A stretch of DNA of 64,000 bases from Sphingomonas sp. (GCF_017304615.1 NZ_JAFKLZ010000001.1:496001-560000), one strand, 5' to 3'; positions 33,098 to 43,572 are shown, numbered from the stretch's first letter. Translations and numbers: made by a program. The notes: a model not told the origin generated them from the letters alone.

Positions 33098-35497
33098 ATG
33101 CGGAGCAATCTGCTAATCGCGACAGCTTTTGGCGCACTGATGATGGGAGCGCCGGCCTACGGGCAAACCAAGTCGGATGGGGACGCTCCGGTCACGCCCA
33201 ACGACGGGCAATCGTCGCAACCCCCGAACTCAGCCCAACTCGGTGACATCATCATCACCGCTCAACGCAAAACCGAAAACCTCCAGAAGGCGCCCGTTGC
33301 GGTGGCGGTCATAGGTGGCGACACGATCAGTAATGCGGGCATCACGGCCCCTGGTCGTCTCCAGGAACTCGTCCCGGCGCTTTCGATACAGCCGACTAGC
33401 TCTGGCAACCTGATCTTTATTCGCGGTGTCGGCAACTTCACGTTGACGTCGAACAGCGATCCATCGACCGCCTTCAATTTCGACGACGTCTATGTTGGCC
33501 GGCCAACGTCCAGCAATGGCGTCTTCTACGATCTCGACCGTCTCGAGGTGCTGAAGGGCCCTCAGGGAACGCTATATGGTCGGAACGCGACGGCGGGTGC
33601 GATCAACGTCATTCCCACGCAGCCGAAGTTGGGCGAACTGAGCGGTTACGCCACCGTCGGCTATGGCAACTACAATGCGCTGACCGCCGAAGCCGCGATC
33701 AACGTGCCTCTTGGGCCGAACGGCGCGTTGCGCGTGTCGGGCAATTATTCAAAGCGCGATGGGTATCTGAAGGACGGCACCTCCAATGATGATACCAAGG
33801 CGTTCCGCGTCCAGCTCAAAGGCGAACTGACGTCCGATCTCACTGTGCGCGCAACCTTTGACTATGCGCATGTCGGTGGGACTGGCGAGGGTATGGTCTA
33901 TATCGACAAAGCTGTCTTCAACGGCACCAATTTCGTCATCACGCCATCCGGACTGCCAGAAGCCGAAGGGCTGGGAACCCCAGCGTCACAAGCCTATCGA
34001 CAGACGCTTGTATTCGCCGCGATCGGCGCAAAGGCAAATCCGCTGTTGCAGGATCAATATCTCAACAACAGCTACTTCGGCGCAAACCTCAACATTGCGT
34101 TGCGCACCGGCATCGGCACTTTCACCATCATCCCGGCATGGCGGTACGCGCACATCGACAGCATCGTCCGGCCGGGCTTCATCGGCAACTCGAACGAAAA
34201 GGACGATCAGGAGAGCGTCGAACTCCGCTTTGCGGCGAAGCGGTTTTCGATCTTCGATTTCTCCGCCGGTCTCTATTATTACAACGAGAAAGTCCGATCG
34301 ATCGGAGCGCTCAGCCTCGAATCCGCGATCAGCTTTACCGACCAGCGCTATGCAACCCGGTCAAAGGCAGCCTATGCCCGTCTCACGGCCAATGTCACGG
34401 ACTGGTTCCGCCTGACGGGCGGCATCCGCTACACTGACGATGACAAAACCTTCGTCGGCAAGGGCACTTCGCTTGCCATCGTGTGCCAAGTTCGCGTCGC
34501 CGGCGTCGCCAGCTGCCCCAACGCGCCACTCATCCGCTGGACCAAATCGCTTGCGGAGCAGCCGATCGTTCCGCCGGCAGGGGGGGCGGTCCCGCTAGGG
34601 ACGTCGGGCGCGGTCATCACGCGGGTTGATAGCGTCAATAACGCAGCCATCGCGCAGAACCAGACCACGTATCGCGGCGCGATCGAGTTCGATGTCGGCC
34701 CACGCTCGCTGCTCTACGCAAGCGTGGAAACAGGCTATCGGTCGGGCGGCTTCAATTTCGCCGCCGGCCGCGGACCGTTTCTGCCAGAGTATATCACTGC
34801 CTATACCTTTGGCCTGAAGAACCGCTTCTTCAACAATCGCGTGCAGCTCAATCTCGAAGGCTTCATCTGGAAGTATCGTGATCAGCAGTTGTCGCACATC
34901 GCACTCGACGCCAATAATCGGCCGGCAAATATCACTGAGAATATCGGTCGGTCGACCAACAAGGGTTTCGAGGCGGAACTGACGGTAGCGGCGACGAAAA
35001 ACACGATACTCAATGCCGACGTCCAGTATCTGAACGCGAAATACGATTCCTTTCTTTACCAGACACCCGTGTCGGCTGGTCGGCCATTCACCGGGTGCCC
35101 GGTCGCGGTCTCCAGTAATCCGGCATTCTACAACGTCGATTGTTCGGGATACCCCGCGTTCAATGCGCCGAAATGGACAATCAATTTCGGCCTTCAACAG
35201 ACGTTTAATGTCAGTGATCGCTACAAATTCGTCTTTTCGGCGGATACGCAATACCGCTCCAGCCATTACGCGTTTTACTACTTTACGGCCGACGAACTTG
35301 TTGGCGGGGTTTGGCGCAGCAATGCACTGCTGTCCTTCGGCCCGTCGGATAACCGCTGGTCAGTATCAGCCTATGTTCGCAACATTGAAAACAAACGAAC
35401 AATTCTATTCATCCCCGAGCATCCTTCGCTGACGGCGGCGACGGCACAACTCGCGGCACCCCGGACGTTTGGGGGGCGAGTGTCGATGAAGTTCTGA
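33098..35497 (+). CDS. TonB-dependent outer-membrane receptor
   Basis: A 799-residue receptor. The signal peptide ends near residue 23 ('APAYGQTKS'). The plug starts 'DIIITAQRKTENLQKAPVAV' and closes with 'RLEVLKGPQGTLYGRNATAG'. The barrel finishes with '...RVSMKF', an outer-membrane sorting Phe. It lies between an aromatic transporter and a GntR/FCD regulator and is probably the outer-membrane port of the second meta-cleavage module. Confidence 0.95.
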   Translation: MRSNLLIATAFGALMMGAPAYGQTKSDGDAPVTPNDGQSSQPPNSAQLGDIIITAQRKTENLQKAPVAVAVIGGDTISNAGITAPGRLQELVPALSIQPTSSGNLIFIRGVGNFTLTSNSDPSTAFNFDDVYVGRPTSSNGVFYDLDRLEVLKGPQGTLYGRNATAGAINVIPTQPKLGELSGYATVGYGNYNALTAEAAINVPLGPNGALRVSGNYSKRDGYLKDGTSNDDTKAFRVQLKGELTSDLTVRATFDYAHVGGTGEGMVYIDKAVFNGTNFVITPSGLPEAEGLGTPASQAYRQTLVFAAIGAKANPLLQDQYLNNSYFGANLNIALRTGIGTFTIIPAWRYAHIDSIVRPGFIGNSNEKDDQESVELRFAAKRFSIFDFSAGLYYYNEKVRSIGALSLESAISFTDQRYATRSKAAYARLTANVTDWFRLTGGIRYTDDDKTFVGKGTSLAIVCQVRVAGVASCPNAPLIRWTKSLAEQPIVPPAGGAVPLGTSGAVITRVDSVNNAAIAQNQTTYRGAIEFDVGPRSLLYASVETGYRSGGFNFAAGRGPFLPEYITAYTFGLKNRFFNNRVQLNLEGFIWKYRDQQLSHIALDANNRPANITENIGRSTNKGFEAELTVAATKNTILNADVQYLNAKYDSFLYQTPVSAGRPFTGCPVAVSSNPAFYNVDCSGYPAFNAPKWTINFGLQQTFNVSDRYKFVFSADTQYRSSHYAFYYFTADELVGGVWRSNALLSFGPSDNRWSVSAYVRNIENKRTILFIPEHPSLTAATAQLAAPRTFGGRVSMKF

Positions 35498-35619
35498 TTT
35501 GCCGCACCGGCTTCCCCGCCACCCGCGGACCTCACCAAGGCTCTGCGAAAATTGCCTTGGCGGGGGAAGGGCGTTCATGCGAATACCCGAAAAATAGTGC
35601 GGGGCGGCGAATAACTACG

Positions 35620-36544
<925 letters not shown>

Positions 36545-36684
36545 CCCCACGCTGCTTTGCGCCCCAATTTCGGCCGTTCGGTGGCGCCCGTTCGGTCCTG
36601 AAAGGTGTCGCTCGTCCAGGCCCCGGTTCAAGGCGCAATCTAGGTAGAAAGCGGATTTTCAGCTTGTGCCAGCCGAATTCAGGT

Positions 36685-37314
36685 TCAGCGATTTGTATCG
36701 TCCGAGCGGCCACACCAACCGGGAAGGTAGGAAGCATCCTGCTCGACGGCCATGGCCGCCGCCTTAACTACCGCCCGCTCGAAATCACGCTCGAGCAATT
36801 TAAGCCCGATCCGCCGGCGCAGGAAATCGGCCCACAGAAACTCCGAATAGGGCGTGATATCCTTGGCGTAACCGCCCGATCGTCGCAGTTCCCCAGCAAG
36901 CGAGCGATAGGGATCGTCTTTCATCGCGCTCACCGACTTTGGCAATTTTTCGTGGCCTTGACGCACGCCCTCCGCGTCGAACGGATGCAGCCAGTTGCGG
37001 TTCTCCATGAACGTCCAGAATGCGCTTTTCTTGAGGTAGTGGAGGTCGGCAATCACACTGACCAGGACGTGGCTCACCCCTTCGTCGTGCAACGCGCGGA
37101 CCAAGTGATGGTGATCGATGACGTAGGGCACGCCCTTTGGACCGACGATCACAGGAATCATGTGCCTACCCAGGAAATCCGGGCCGTCACGCTCGGCGCG
37201 TTGGCGCCAATCGGCGCGTTTTCGCTCCACCTCGCGCAAGCCCACGGTCATCTGAGTCGGGCGGAGCGCGGCAATCGCCACGGGATGGAGGGTCGGCGCG
37301 AAATCTTCTCTCAC
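36685..37314 (-). CDS. ParB-like nuclease-fold protein (ParBc_2-like)
   Basis: A 209-residue protein with the ParB/sulfiredoxin-like pattern of the ParBc_2 family: 'ALRPTQMTVGLREVERKR', 'MIPVIVGPKGVPYVIDHHHL' and 'WTFMENRNWLHPFDAEG'. It begins with a GTG three bases after the SulP stop, so the two are translationally coupled. The molecular role of this family is not established; despite the name it lacks the DNA-binding and partner domains of ParB. Coupling to an anion transporter is unusual and is the only functional clue. Confidence 0.8.
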   Translation of the reverse strand: MREDFAPTLHPVAIAALRPTQMTVGLREVERKRADWRQRAERDGPDFLGRHMIPVIVGPKGVPYVIDHHHLVRALHDEGVSHVLVSVIADLHYLKKSAFWTFMENRNWLHPFDAEGVRQGHEKLPKSVSAMKDDPYRSLAGELRRSGGYAKDITPYSEFLWADFLRRRIGLKLLERDFERAVVKAAAMAVEQDASYLPGWCGRSDDTNR

Positions 37315-37317
37315 CGG

Positions 37318-38931
37318 TCATCCTTCCGATTCTGACATTGCTGCACTCACGGTTAAAACAGCATCATCGACGCTATAGCTGCTACGCTGGCCGAGATCGG
37401 TTTCGCCGGCCGCAGCAATGAGGTCGCGGGCGGCGTCGTGCAAGCGCGCCAGCTGGAGGCGAATTCCGGCATGGGTCATCGAGTGATCGAACTCGACCAG
37501 CGCGTCGAGCGCGGTGCTATCGAGATCGTAACTCTCCTCGAGACTGAGGACGACGGCGCGGATTGATGAATCGCCGCGCGTGCTGGACGCGACAAGCCCG
37601 AGCATGCGTTCGGCGTTGGCGAAGAACAAAGGCGCGGTGGGCCGCCAAATACCGATATGCGTCGGCGTGATAGCTTCGGCATGGCGCGCCACGTCGACAT
37701 AATCATGGCTGTCACCCAGTCGACCGAGTCGGGCGATCTGCGGCGTCGCCAGCCGGCGGATGAGCGCCGCGAGGGACAGTGCGATCGCGAGCAACATGCC
37801 GTCGAGCACGCCCAGCGCGAGCACGCCAAGGGCGGCCCCGAGCGCGACGAACTGATCACGATCCAAGCGCCATAATCGAACGATCGGCGCAGGGTTGAGT
37901 GAGTGAATTAGCGCGGCAATCACCACCGCGGACAGCACCGGTTCCGGCAGAAGCGCGACCAGCGGCATCGCGAACAGCACTATCATCACCAGGCCGATCG
38001 CTGCGATCACGCCTGTCATCCGGCTGGTCGAGCCAGCCGCCTCATTCGCCGATCCAGCCGAAAACCCGGCCCCGACCGGCATGCCCTGAACCAACGCGCT
38101 CGCGATGTTGGAGAGACCGAGCGCAGCGAGTTCGCGATTGGCGTCGATCGCATCGTCATGTCGGAGCGCGAGTGTCCGAATGGTGCCCCAGGATTCCGCG
38201 AACAATATTAGGACGAGCGGTACCGTAAACTGCGCGAGCCGCGAATAATCGCCCCATTCGAGATTGGGTAAGGTGGGCATCGCCAGCGCGGTGTCGATGC
38301 GGCCGACCACCGCTACACCGTGCCCCTCAAGACCGAACCAGGCGGAAGCCGCGATCCCCGCGACCAGCACGATAAAGGCGCCTGGGATTGCCGGAAATCG
38401 TCGAAGCAGGAGGAGCGCAACCAGCGCTGTCCCTCCCGTCGCTATACTCACGCCCTTCCAGGCCGGCGCTGACCGCACCAAGGCCGCGCAATAGGCGACG
38501 ATGTCCGAAGACTTGATGCTGACGCCGGTAATGATCGGTAGCTGATGGAGGACGATCGTGACGGCGATGCCCAAAGCGAAGCCGCGTAGAACTGGCCGCG
38601 AAATGAAACCGGTTAGTCCACCGAGGCGTGCCGCAGACGCCGCGAGGAACAAAAGCCCCGCCATGCCGACAACCACCGCACCAAGCGCAGCGCGCCCTTC
38701 GCCGGGCAGCGGCACCACCGCCAGCGTCGCCGCCAATATCGCTGCCGATGACGATGTGGCGGAGACGATTGCGAACCGGCTGCGCCCGATCATCGCATAC
38801 GCTATGCAACCGGCGATGCCCGCGAAGATTGCATGCTGGGGCGCCAAACCGGCGATACCCGCATAAGCCACCGCCTCGGGTAGCATGAGGCCCGCAACGC
38901 ACAATCCCGCGACCAGATCATTTGTCCGCAT
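37318..38931 (-). CDS. SulP family inorganic anion transporter with STAS domain
   Basis: About 537 residues. The membrane part (residues 5-400) has the SulP opening 'LVAGLCVAGLMLPEAVAYAGIAGL' and repeated Ala/Leu helices. The C-terminal STAS domain (about 425-530) has 'AVVLSLEESYDLDSTALDAL', with the Asp-Ser-Thr loop typical of anti-sigma-antagonist-like folds. Such proteins carry sulfate, bicarbonate or other anions. The ATG at 38931 is preferred; a GTG at 38937 is possible. It forms an operon with the ParB-like gene. Confidence 0.92.
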   Translation of the reverse strand: MRTNDLVAGLCVAGLMLPEAVAYAGIAGLAPQHAIFAGIAGCIAYAMIGRSRFAIVSATSSSAAILAATLAVVPLPGEGRAALGAVVVGMAGLLFLAASAARLGGLTGFISRPVLRGFALGIAVTIVLHQLPIITGVSIKSSDIVAYCAALVRSAPAWKGVSIATGGTALVALLLLRRFPAIPGAFIVLVAGIAASAWFGLEGHGVAVVGRIDTALAMPTLPNLEWGDYSRLAQFTVPLVLILFAESWGTIRTLALRHDDAIDANRELAALGLSNIASALVQGMPVGAGFSAGSANEAAGSTSRMTGVIAAIGLVMIVLFAMPLVALLPEPVLSAVVIAALIHSLNPAPIVRLWRLDRDQFVALGAALGVLALGVLDGMLLAIALSLAALIRRLATPQIARLGRLGDSHDYVDVARHAEAITPTHIGIWRPTAPLFFANAERMLGLVASSTRGDSSIRAVVLSLEESYDLDSTALDALVEFDHSMTHAGIRLQLARLHDAARDLIAAAGETDLGQRSSYSVDDAVLTVSAAMSESEG

Positions 38932-39151
38932 CGACACCGATTAGCCGCGCAATCCAGGCGGTTGGCAAGTGTGAGATTGGCGGTGACGGAAAGGTGCTCC
39001 AACAGCCGCCGCTGAGCCGGATGGCGGCGATCCCGGATGCAGCATCTGTCCGCCTCCGGCGCTTTGTTGATGGAAAACAACCCGGCCTCGACCTCCTCTG
39101 CGAATCAGAGGCAAAAGCCCCGGCGGCGCTGAGCTCACCTTGGGTCCGCGG

Positions 39152-39850
39152 TTAGGCTACGCATTTCTCCATGCTCGCATACCGGCTGGCGCCCAGCCAG
39201 GTTTGGAACGTGGCTTCGAGTTCCCGGTCGCCGACCAGCACTAGCGAGCCGTCCTCAATTGCGCTCGTTACGGGCTCGTAGCCCATCCACACTTCGGTCA
39301 TCGTGCGCAGGTCGGTCGTGATGTAAAGATCCACGTCGAATCCGGGGTCGACCGAACACAGGTCGACGTCCTTGCCGGGTTCAGCGATCAGCCACCAGTT
39401 GCGGCTTTCTATAGGCAAATCGCGGTAGATGATCTGAATGGTGCTGCGACGCCGTGGCATCGGGTCCGGGTTGATCTTGCGGCGCATATTCCACATCAAG
39501 AGTTTGACATCGAGATGCGCCATCGTCGCTTGCGTCGTCACCCAGCGGTGACCCCAATTGCCCATGGCATCGACGATCGGTTCAGTGGCGCGGCCTGCTT
39601 CGGTAAGCGAGTATTCGTAGAGGTCGGGGCCTTCGCTCGACCGCGAGCGTTTGACCACGCCCGCAGATTCCAAATCTTTGAGCCGCTTCGAAAGCAGCGC
39701 GGGCGACATCCGCGGTAAGCCACGTCGCAGGTCGTTGAAGCGAGTCGTGCCATTGAGTAATTCGCTCAACAGCATCATGGTCCAGCGCGAACACAAGATG
39801 TCGGATGCCATTGCCAACGGGCAGAACTGCCGGAGTCCGTTGTCAGCCAT
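39152..39850 (-). CDS. HxlR-type winged helix regulator with C-terminal SCP2-like domain
   Basis: A 232-residue protein. Residues 8-100 are the HxlR fold ('CPLAMASDILCSRWTMMLLSEL', 'GTTRFNDLRRGLPRMSPALLSKRLKDLE', then the wing 'YEYSLTEAGR'). The C-terminal 120 residues resemble a small sterol-carrier-like domain ('DVDLYITTDLRTMTEVWMGY') and may sense a ligand. It is divergent from the methyltransferase at 40024 with a 173-base gap and probably controls it. Confidence 0.9.
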   Translation of the reverse strand: MADNGLRQFCPLAMASDILCSRWTMMLLSELLNGTTRFNDLRRGLPRMSPALLSKRLKDLESAGVVKRSRSSEGPDLYEYSLTEAGRATEPIVDAMGNWGHRWVTTQATMAHLDVKLLMWNMRRKINPDPMPRRRSTIQIIYRDLPIESRNWWLIAEPGKDVDLCSVDPGFDVDLYITTDLRTMTEVWMGYEPVTSAIEDGSLVLVGDRELEATFQTWLGASRYASMEKCVA

Positions 39851-40023
39851 TAGCTTACCTCGCGCGGTCGAGTTCCGTTGAGCTTATGTCGGGCCGCGTG
39901 AGGTGACCAGTTCACTTTCTATATCGGCGCGATTCACATTCTGAACTGGCTGCAGCGGCATAGACGGGGTCTACCTTTATTGATCTGGCGAGCCACTCTC
40001 GCCTCGAGCAACGGAGAGCCGTC

Positions 40024-40872
40024 ATGACTACCATCGACCGAACGACACAAACGGCCGCCGCTGCAAACCCCAACAAAGCACTGTGGGAGAAAGGCGACTT
40101 CACACGAATTGCTGCGTCGATGCGCGAGTCCGGCGAAGAGTTGGTCGAAACGATGGGCGTCACACCGGGCATGGAGGTCCTCGACCTCGGCTGTGGCGAC
40201 GGAACCACCGCCGTACCCGCCGCCCGGCGCGGCGCGCGAGTGCTCGGCGTAGACATCGCCGCCAACCTCGTCGCGGCAGGTAACGTCCGCGCCCGCGAGG
40301 CGGGCCTTTCAAACCTGTTCTTCCGGGAGGGCGATGCGTCTCGTCTGGAAGGAATAGACGACAATCGCTTCGATCTCGTCGTCAGCATCTTTGGCGCGAT
40401 GTTTGCGCCCAACCCGTTCGACGTAGCGCGTGAGATGGTGCGTGTGGCCCGGCCCGGTGGGCGCATCGTCATGGGCAATTGGATACCCGGCGATCCCACG
40501 CTGGTCGCACAAGTCCTCAAGATCAGCGCCGAATTCACCCCGCCGCCGCCCGATGGATTCGTTAGCCCGGTTAGCTGGGGCGTGGCCGATAATGTCCAGG
40601 AGCGCTTCACCGCTGCCGGCATTTCACCGGATGCGATCTCCTGCACGCCGACGCTTTATACATTCCGGACGCCTAATCCGCCCGCTGCTCTGCTCGATAC
40701 GTTCCGCCACTATTACGGGCCGACCATGAACGCGTTCGATGCGGCGCAAAGGGATGGCCGGGCAGACGAACTCTACAACCGACTGTCGGCCCTTTTCGAG
40801 GAGGAGAATCAAGGCGGGGCGGACGAAACCATAATTGCTGCGAACTACCTGAAGGTCATAGTCCGCAAATAG
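40024..40872 (+). CDS. class I SAM-dependent methyltransferase
   Basis: A 282-residue methyltransferase. Motif I is 'VLDLGCGDGTTAVPAARRGA' (about residue 55), the acidic strand 'VLGVDIAANLVAAG', then 'FREGDASRLEG', 'FDLVVSIFGAMFAPNPF' and 'VARPGGRIVMGNW'. It matches the methyltransferase family often controlled by a divergent HxlR regulator in proteobacteria. The substrate is unknown; no link to the aromatic modules is visible. Confidence 0.92.
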   Translation: MTTIDRTTQTAAAANPNKALWEKGDFTRIAASMRESGEELVETMGVTPGMEVLDLGCGDGTTAVPAARRGARVLGVDIAANLVAAGNVRAREAGLSNLFFREGDASRLEGIDDNRFDLVVSIFGAMFAPNPFDVAREMVRVARPGGRIVMGNWIPGDPTLVAQVLKISAEFTPPPPDGFVSPVSWGVADNVQERFTAAGISPDAISCTPTLYTFRTPNPPAALLDTFRHYYGPTMNAFDAAQRDGRADELYNRLSALFEEENQGGADETIIAANYLKVIVRK

Positions 40873-41012
40873 CCGGAGGCAGTCCAAACCTGACGGATCT
40901 CAACGATGCCAGTGGGTCACTGAGGTTTGGCGACAAAGCGTCGTTGGTCGTTCGCGGCGGACCGGATTTCACCCAATAGCCGTCATTTTCGAACGGTATT
41001 GACCAGCGATGT

Positions 41013-41046
41013 GAGAGGCCGGCCACAGGAGGCAGGCCGGCCTCTC
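41013..41046. terminator. perfect 12-bp hairpin between convergent genes
   Basis: GAGAGGCCGGCC pairs with GGCCGGCCTCTC across a 10-base loop. It lies 12 bases beyond the fasciclin gene stop and 140 bases beyond the methyltransferase. No T-run follows, but strength and position suggest a bidirectional terminator. Confidence 0.65.
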
Positions 41047-41057
41047 GCTCCCGAAAG

Positions 41058-41609
41058 CTACGGGAGCATCACGGTATCGATAACGTGGATGACGCCGTTC
41101 GACTGCATCACGTTGGCGATGGTGATCATGCCGGTGTCGCCTTTGCCGTCCATGATCGCCCAACCGCCGCCCATCTTCTTGAAGCTCAGCACGCCGCCGT
41201 TGACGGTCTTGTAGGTGGCGGTGCCGCCGTTCGCCTGGGCCTTGGCGGCGATCATCGCGGCGGTAATTTTGCCGGGAACAACGTGATAGGTTAGAACGCC
41301 GGTGAGCGCAGCTTTGTTTTCGGGCTTAAGCAGTGTGTCGACCGTGCCGGCCGGCAGCTTCGCGAACGCGGCATTGGTCGGCGCGAAGACGGTGAACGGG
41401 CCCGGGCCCGACAGCGTATCGACGAGGCCAGCCGCCTTCACCGCCGCGACCAGCGTGGTGTGATCCTTCGAATTGACGGCGTTCTGGACAATGTTCTTGG
41501 TTGCATACATGGCCGCGCCACCGACCATCGGATTTTTCATTGCGGCGTATCCGCCCGTCGCGCCGGCGACCAACGTCGCGGCGATCATGATGTTACGAAC
41601 AACCTTCAT
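41058..41609 (-). CDS. fasciclin (FAS1) domain secreted protein
   Basis: A 183-residue protein. The signal peptide covers about residues 1-22 ('IMIAATLVAGATGGYA'). A single FAS1 domain follows: 'DHTTLVAAVKAAGLVDTLSG', 'GPFTVFAPTNAAFAKLPAG', 'LTYHVVPGKI' and 'NGVIHVIDTVMLP'. Such proteins mediate adhesion or matrix interaction. The start is the ATG at 41609. It is downstream of an anti-sigma and a SigK-like sigma gene on the same strand, a recurrent arrangement in which the sigma factor drives the fasciclin gene. Confidence 0.93.
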   Translation of the reverse strand: MKVVRNIMIAATLVAGATGGYAAMKNPMVGGAAMYATKNIVQNAVNSKDHTTLVAAVKAAGLVDTLSGPGPFTVFAPTNAAFAKLPAGTVDTLLKPENKAALTGVLTYHVVPGKITAAMIAAKAQANGGTATYKTVNGGVLSFKKMGGGWAIMDGKGDTGMITIANVMQSNGVIHVIDTVMLP

Positions 41610-41682
41610 ATGCCTGTCTCCTATGCCCGCCTGGTTGGCGATTGCGGGCGGAGATACGGACCGGGTGCGTGCCTGGATGCGC

Positions 41683-42354
41683 TCAGGCGAGAGAAAGTTT
41701 TCCCGAGGCGACGACCGGGCCGGTCGGCTTGCCGGTGGGCGAGCCACCCGCCGGCTCGATCGAGACGGCGAGCGTGATACCGGCGGCGAGCTGGCCACGC
41801 TGGCCGGGCGCCAACGTCATACGCGACGTGCCTGCCGCAGCAAGCAAGCCCATCGGCTTTGGCACCCCATCGCTGCCGATCATCCAGAGCTGCGCGCTCT
41901 TACCGGCGGGGGCCATATTGGCATGCGGGATGGTCATTTCACCGGTCGTCATGTCGATCATCGCCGGGACCGAGGCAGACTTGTCGGTCATCATCAACGA
42001 CGCGACCATGATCGGGTGCGGCTGCGCGACTGGCACCTGCAGCGGGGTGGGAACGGGGCGGGACACGAAGAACAATGCGACTGCCGCAGCCAGCGCGGTC
42101 GCGAGGGCAAGGATTGGCCAGGCGCTTCGCGGCTTCGCGGCGTCTTGTGGCTTGGCAAGGCGTGCGGCGACCGACGCCGGCGCTTCGACCTCGGTGTAAT
42201 CGTCAAAAAGCCCGGCGAGCCGGTTGCGCCAGCTCTCCACCTCGCGCGCGAAGGCCGGATCTGCGATCACGCGACGCAGCGCGGCCGCACGCTCCTCGCC
42301 GTCCAGCAGCCCGATCGCCAGTTCGGCGGCGGTCATGTCGGGCTCCTCAATCAT
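41683..42354 (-). CDS. anti-sigma factor, RskA-like
   Basis: A 223-residue protein. The N-terminal 70 residues form an anti-sigma domain ('TAAELAIGLLDGEERAAALRR', 'EVESWRNRLAGL'). One membrane helix follows at about residues 79-97 ('AWPILALATALAAAVALFFV'), and the periplasmic part resembles the RskA C-domain ('AQLWMIGSDGVPKPMGLL', 'LAVSIEPAGGSPTGKPTGPV'). It binds its sigma factor at the membrane until released by stress. The start overlaps the sigma gene by 8 bases, as expected for a co-translated pair. Confidence 0.93.
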   Translation of the reverse strand: MIEEPDMTAAELAIGLLDGEERAAALRRVIADPAFAREVESWRNRLAGLFDDYTEVEAPASVAARLAKPQDAAKPRSAWPILALATALAAAVALFFVSRPVPTPLQVPVAQPHPIMVASLMMTDKSASVPAMIDMTTGEMTIPHANMAPAGKSAQLWMIGSDGVPKPMGLLAAAGTSRMTLAPGQRGQLAAGITLAVSIEPAGGSPTGKPTGPVVASGKLSLA

Positions 42355-42916
42355 CGCCGATGCATTCCTTAAGCTGCATCAGACCGCGGCGCACCCAGCT
42401 CTTCATCGTTCCCAACGGCACGCCCTTCACGTCGGCCAGTTCGGCGTACGTCATGCCGTCGAAAAAGGCGGTGCGGATCGCGTCCCGCTGTCGATCGCCG
42501 AGCGCGTCGAGACAGTCGTGCAGCCGCCGCGACATCTCGTCGCGCTGCGCCAAGCTCAGTTGGTCAGGGGCCTCGTCGGCGATTTTGGCCGCTTCCGCCA
42601 TCGGCTGCGTCGGACGCACGCCCCGCGCGCGAACCCAGTCGATCGCACGATTGCGGGCGATCGTCGCGAGCCAGGAAATCGGGCTCGCGCGTCCCGGCTC
42701 GAACGCACCAGCCCGTTTCCAGATCGTGAGGTAGACCTCGTGCAACACATCCTCCGCGCCCGCGCGCTCACCGCAGATACGCAGGCAGATGCCAAATAGC
42801 TTCGCCGACGTGAGCCGGTAGATGTCCTGAAAAGCCGCGCGGTCTTCGTCTCCGGTCCGCCGTAGAGCTTCGATCAGGGTCGCCCGCGCGGCGTCAGCGT
42901 CGAGGCGATAGAGCAT
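42347..42916 (-). CDS. ECF sigma factor, SigK-like
   Basis: A 189-residue group IV sigma factor. Region 2 covers about residues 25-95 ('FQDIYRLTSAKLFGICLRI', 'DVLHEVYLTIWKRAGAFEP', 'SWLATIARNRAIDWVRAR'). Region 4 covers about 130-185 ('CLDALGDRQRDAIRTAFFDG', 'YAELADVKGVPLGTMKSWVR'). It directs RNA polymerase to a small regulon. With its RskA-like partner and the fasciclin gene downstream it forms a self-contained stress or surface-response unit. Confidence 0.94.
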   Translation of the reverse strand: MLYRLDADAARATLIEALRRTGDEDRAAFQDIYRLTSAKLFGICLRICGERAGAEDVLHEVYLTIWKRAGAFEPGRASPISWLATIARNRAIDWVRARGVRPTQPMAEAAKIADEAPDQLSLAQRDEMSRRLHDCLDALGDRQRDAIRTAFFDGMTYAELADVKGVPLGTMKSWVRRGLMQLKECIGDD

Positions 42917-42965
42917 GTCGCGAGGCTAGCCCCGGCAGGGGTCGGGTGCAATCGGTCGTTGTCAT

Positions 42966-43124
42966 ATGGGACGCAGCATCGCAGTTGCGATCGCAGTCGG
43001 AGCCGTCTGGATTTGGTCCGCCGGCATCGAGGCTGGTTTCGAACGTTCCGCTCTGCCCGGTTATTGCGTAGGTTATCGTCCGGGCGATGGCTGGTCCCAT
43101 GCCGATCTCTCGGGAGAGTCTTGA
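42966..43124 (+). CDS. possible small protein upstream of the Nramp remnant
   Basis: A 52-codon frame starting 'MGRSIAVAIAVGAVWIWSAG' has a hydrophobic N-terminus and ends four bases before the Nramp-like start. It could be a small exported or membrane peptide. No homologue is recognised and there is no strong ribosome site, so it may be chance. Confidence 0.25.
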   Translation: MGRSIAVAIAVGAVWIWSAGIEAGFERSALPGYCVGYRPGDGWSHADLSGES

Positions 43125-43127
43125 AAA

Positions 43128-43572
43128 ATGGAACCTGATCCCGCGAGCGAGACGGAACAAAAGGGACCACGGCTTCTAAGGGTGCTCAAAATATTTGGGC
43201 CGGGGATCGTGACCGGCGCGGCTGACGACGATCCCTCCGGCATCGCAACATACTCGCAAACCGGCGCTCAGTTTGGCTTCGGTCAGCTATGGACCTCGCT
43301 CTATCAGATACCTTTACTCCTGGCGGTTCAGGAGGCTTGTGCCCGTATCGGCGCGGCAACCGGCAAAGGCTTGGCCGAGCGGCTCATTCTAAACGGCCCG
43401 ACAGCGCTGGGCCGCCTCGAGCAGGATTTTGCGGGCAGCCGCAGACTGGCCCTCGGACCAAAAATGGCAGCGCCAGTCCGAAATGGCGCAACCGGCGCTT
43501 CAGTCGGAGGATCGCCGCGAGGGAGCGCGAGCGCTCGTCGAAAAGCGGGCGCCGGTCTGGAAAGGGCGCTAA
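43128..43572 (+). pseudogene. fusion remnant: Nramp transporter N-terminus joined to crotonase C-terminus
   Basis: The first 80 codons match the start of Nramp-family divalent metal transporters ('FGPGIVTGAADDDPSGIATY', 'LLLAVQEACARIGAATGKGL'). From about 43371 the frame changes identity to the end of an enoyl-CoA hydratase ('AERLILNGPTAL'). After a shift near 43410 the other frame continues 'SRILRAAADWPSDQKW' and ends 'EKRAPVWKGR' with a stop at 43570-43572, the classic crotonase C-terminus. Neither protein is functional. The original open frame continues as nonsense to 43619. Confidence 0.82.

Noticed and set aside
38941..39138. Open frames in the 220-base gap between the SulP and HxlR genes
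   Set aside because: No domain or start signal; reading in either direction gives low-complexity sequence.
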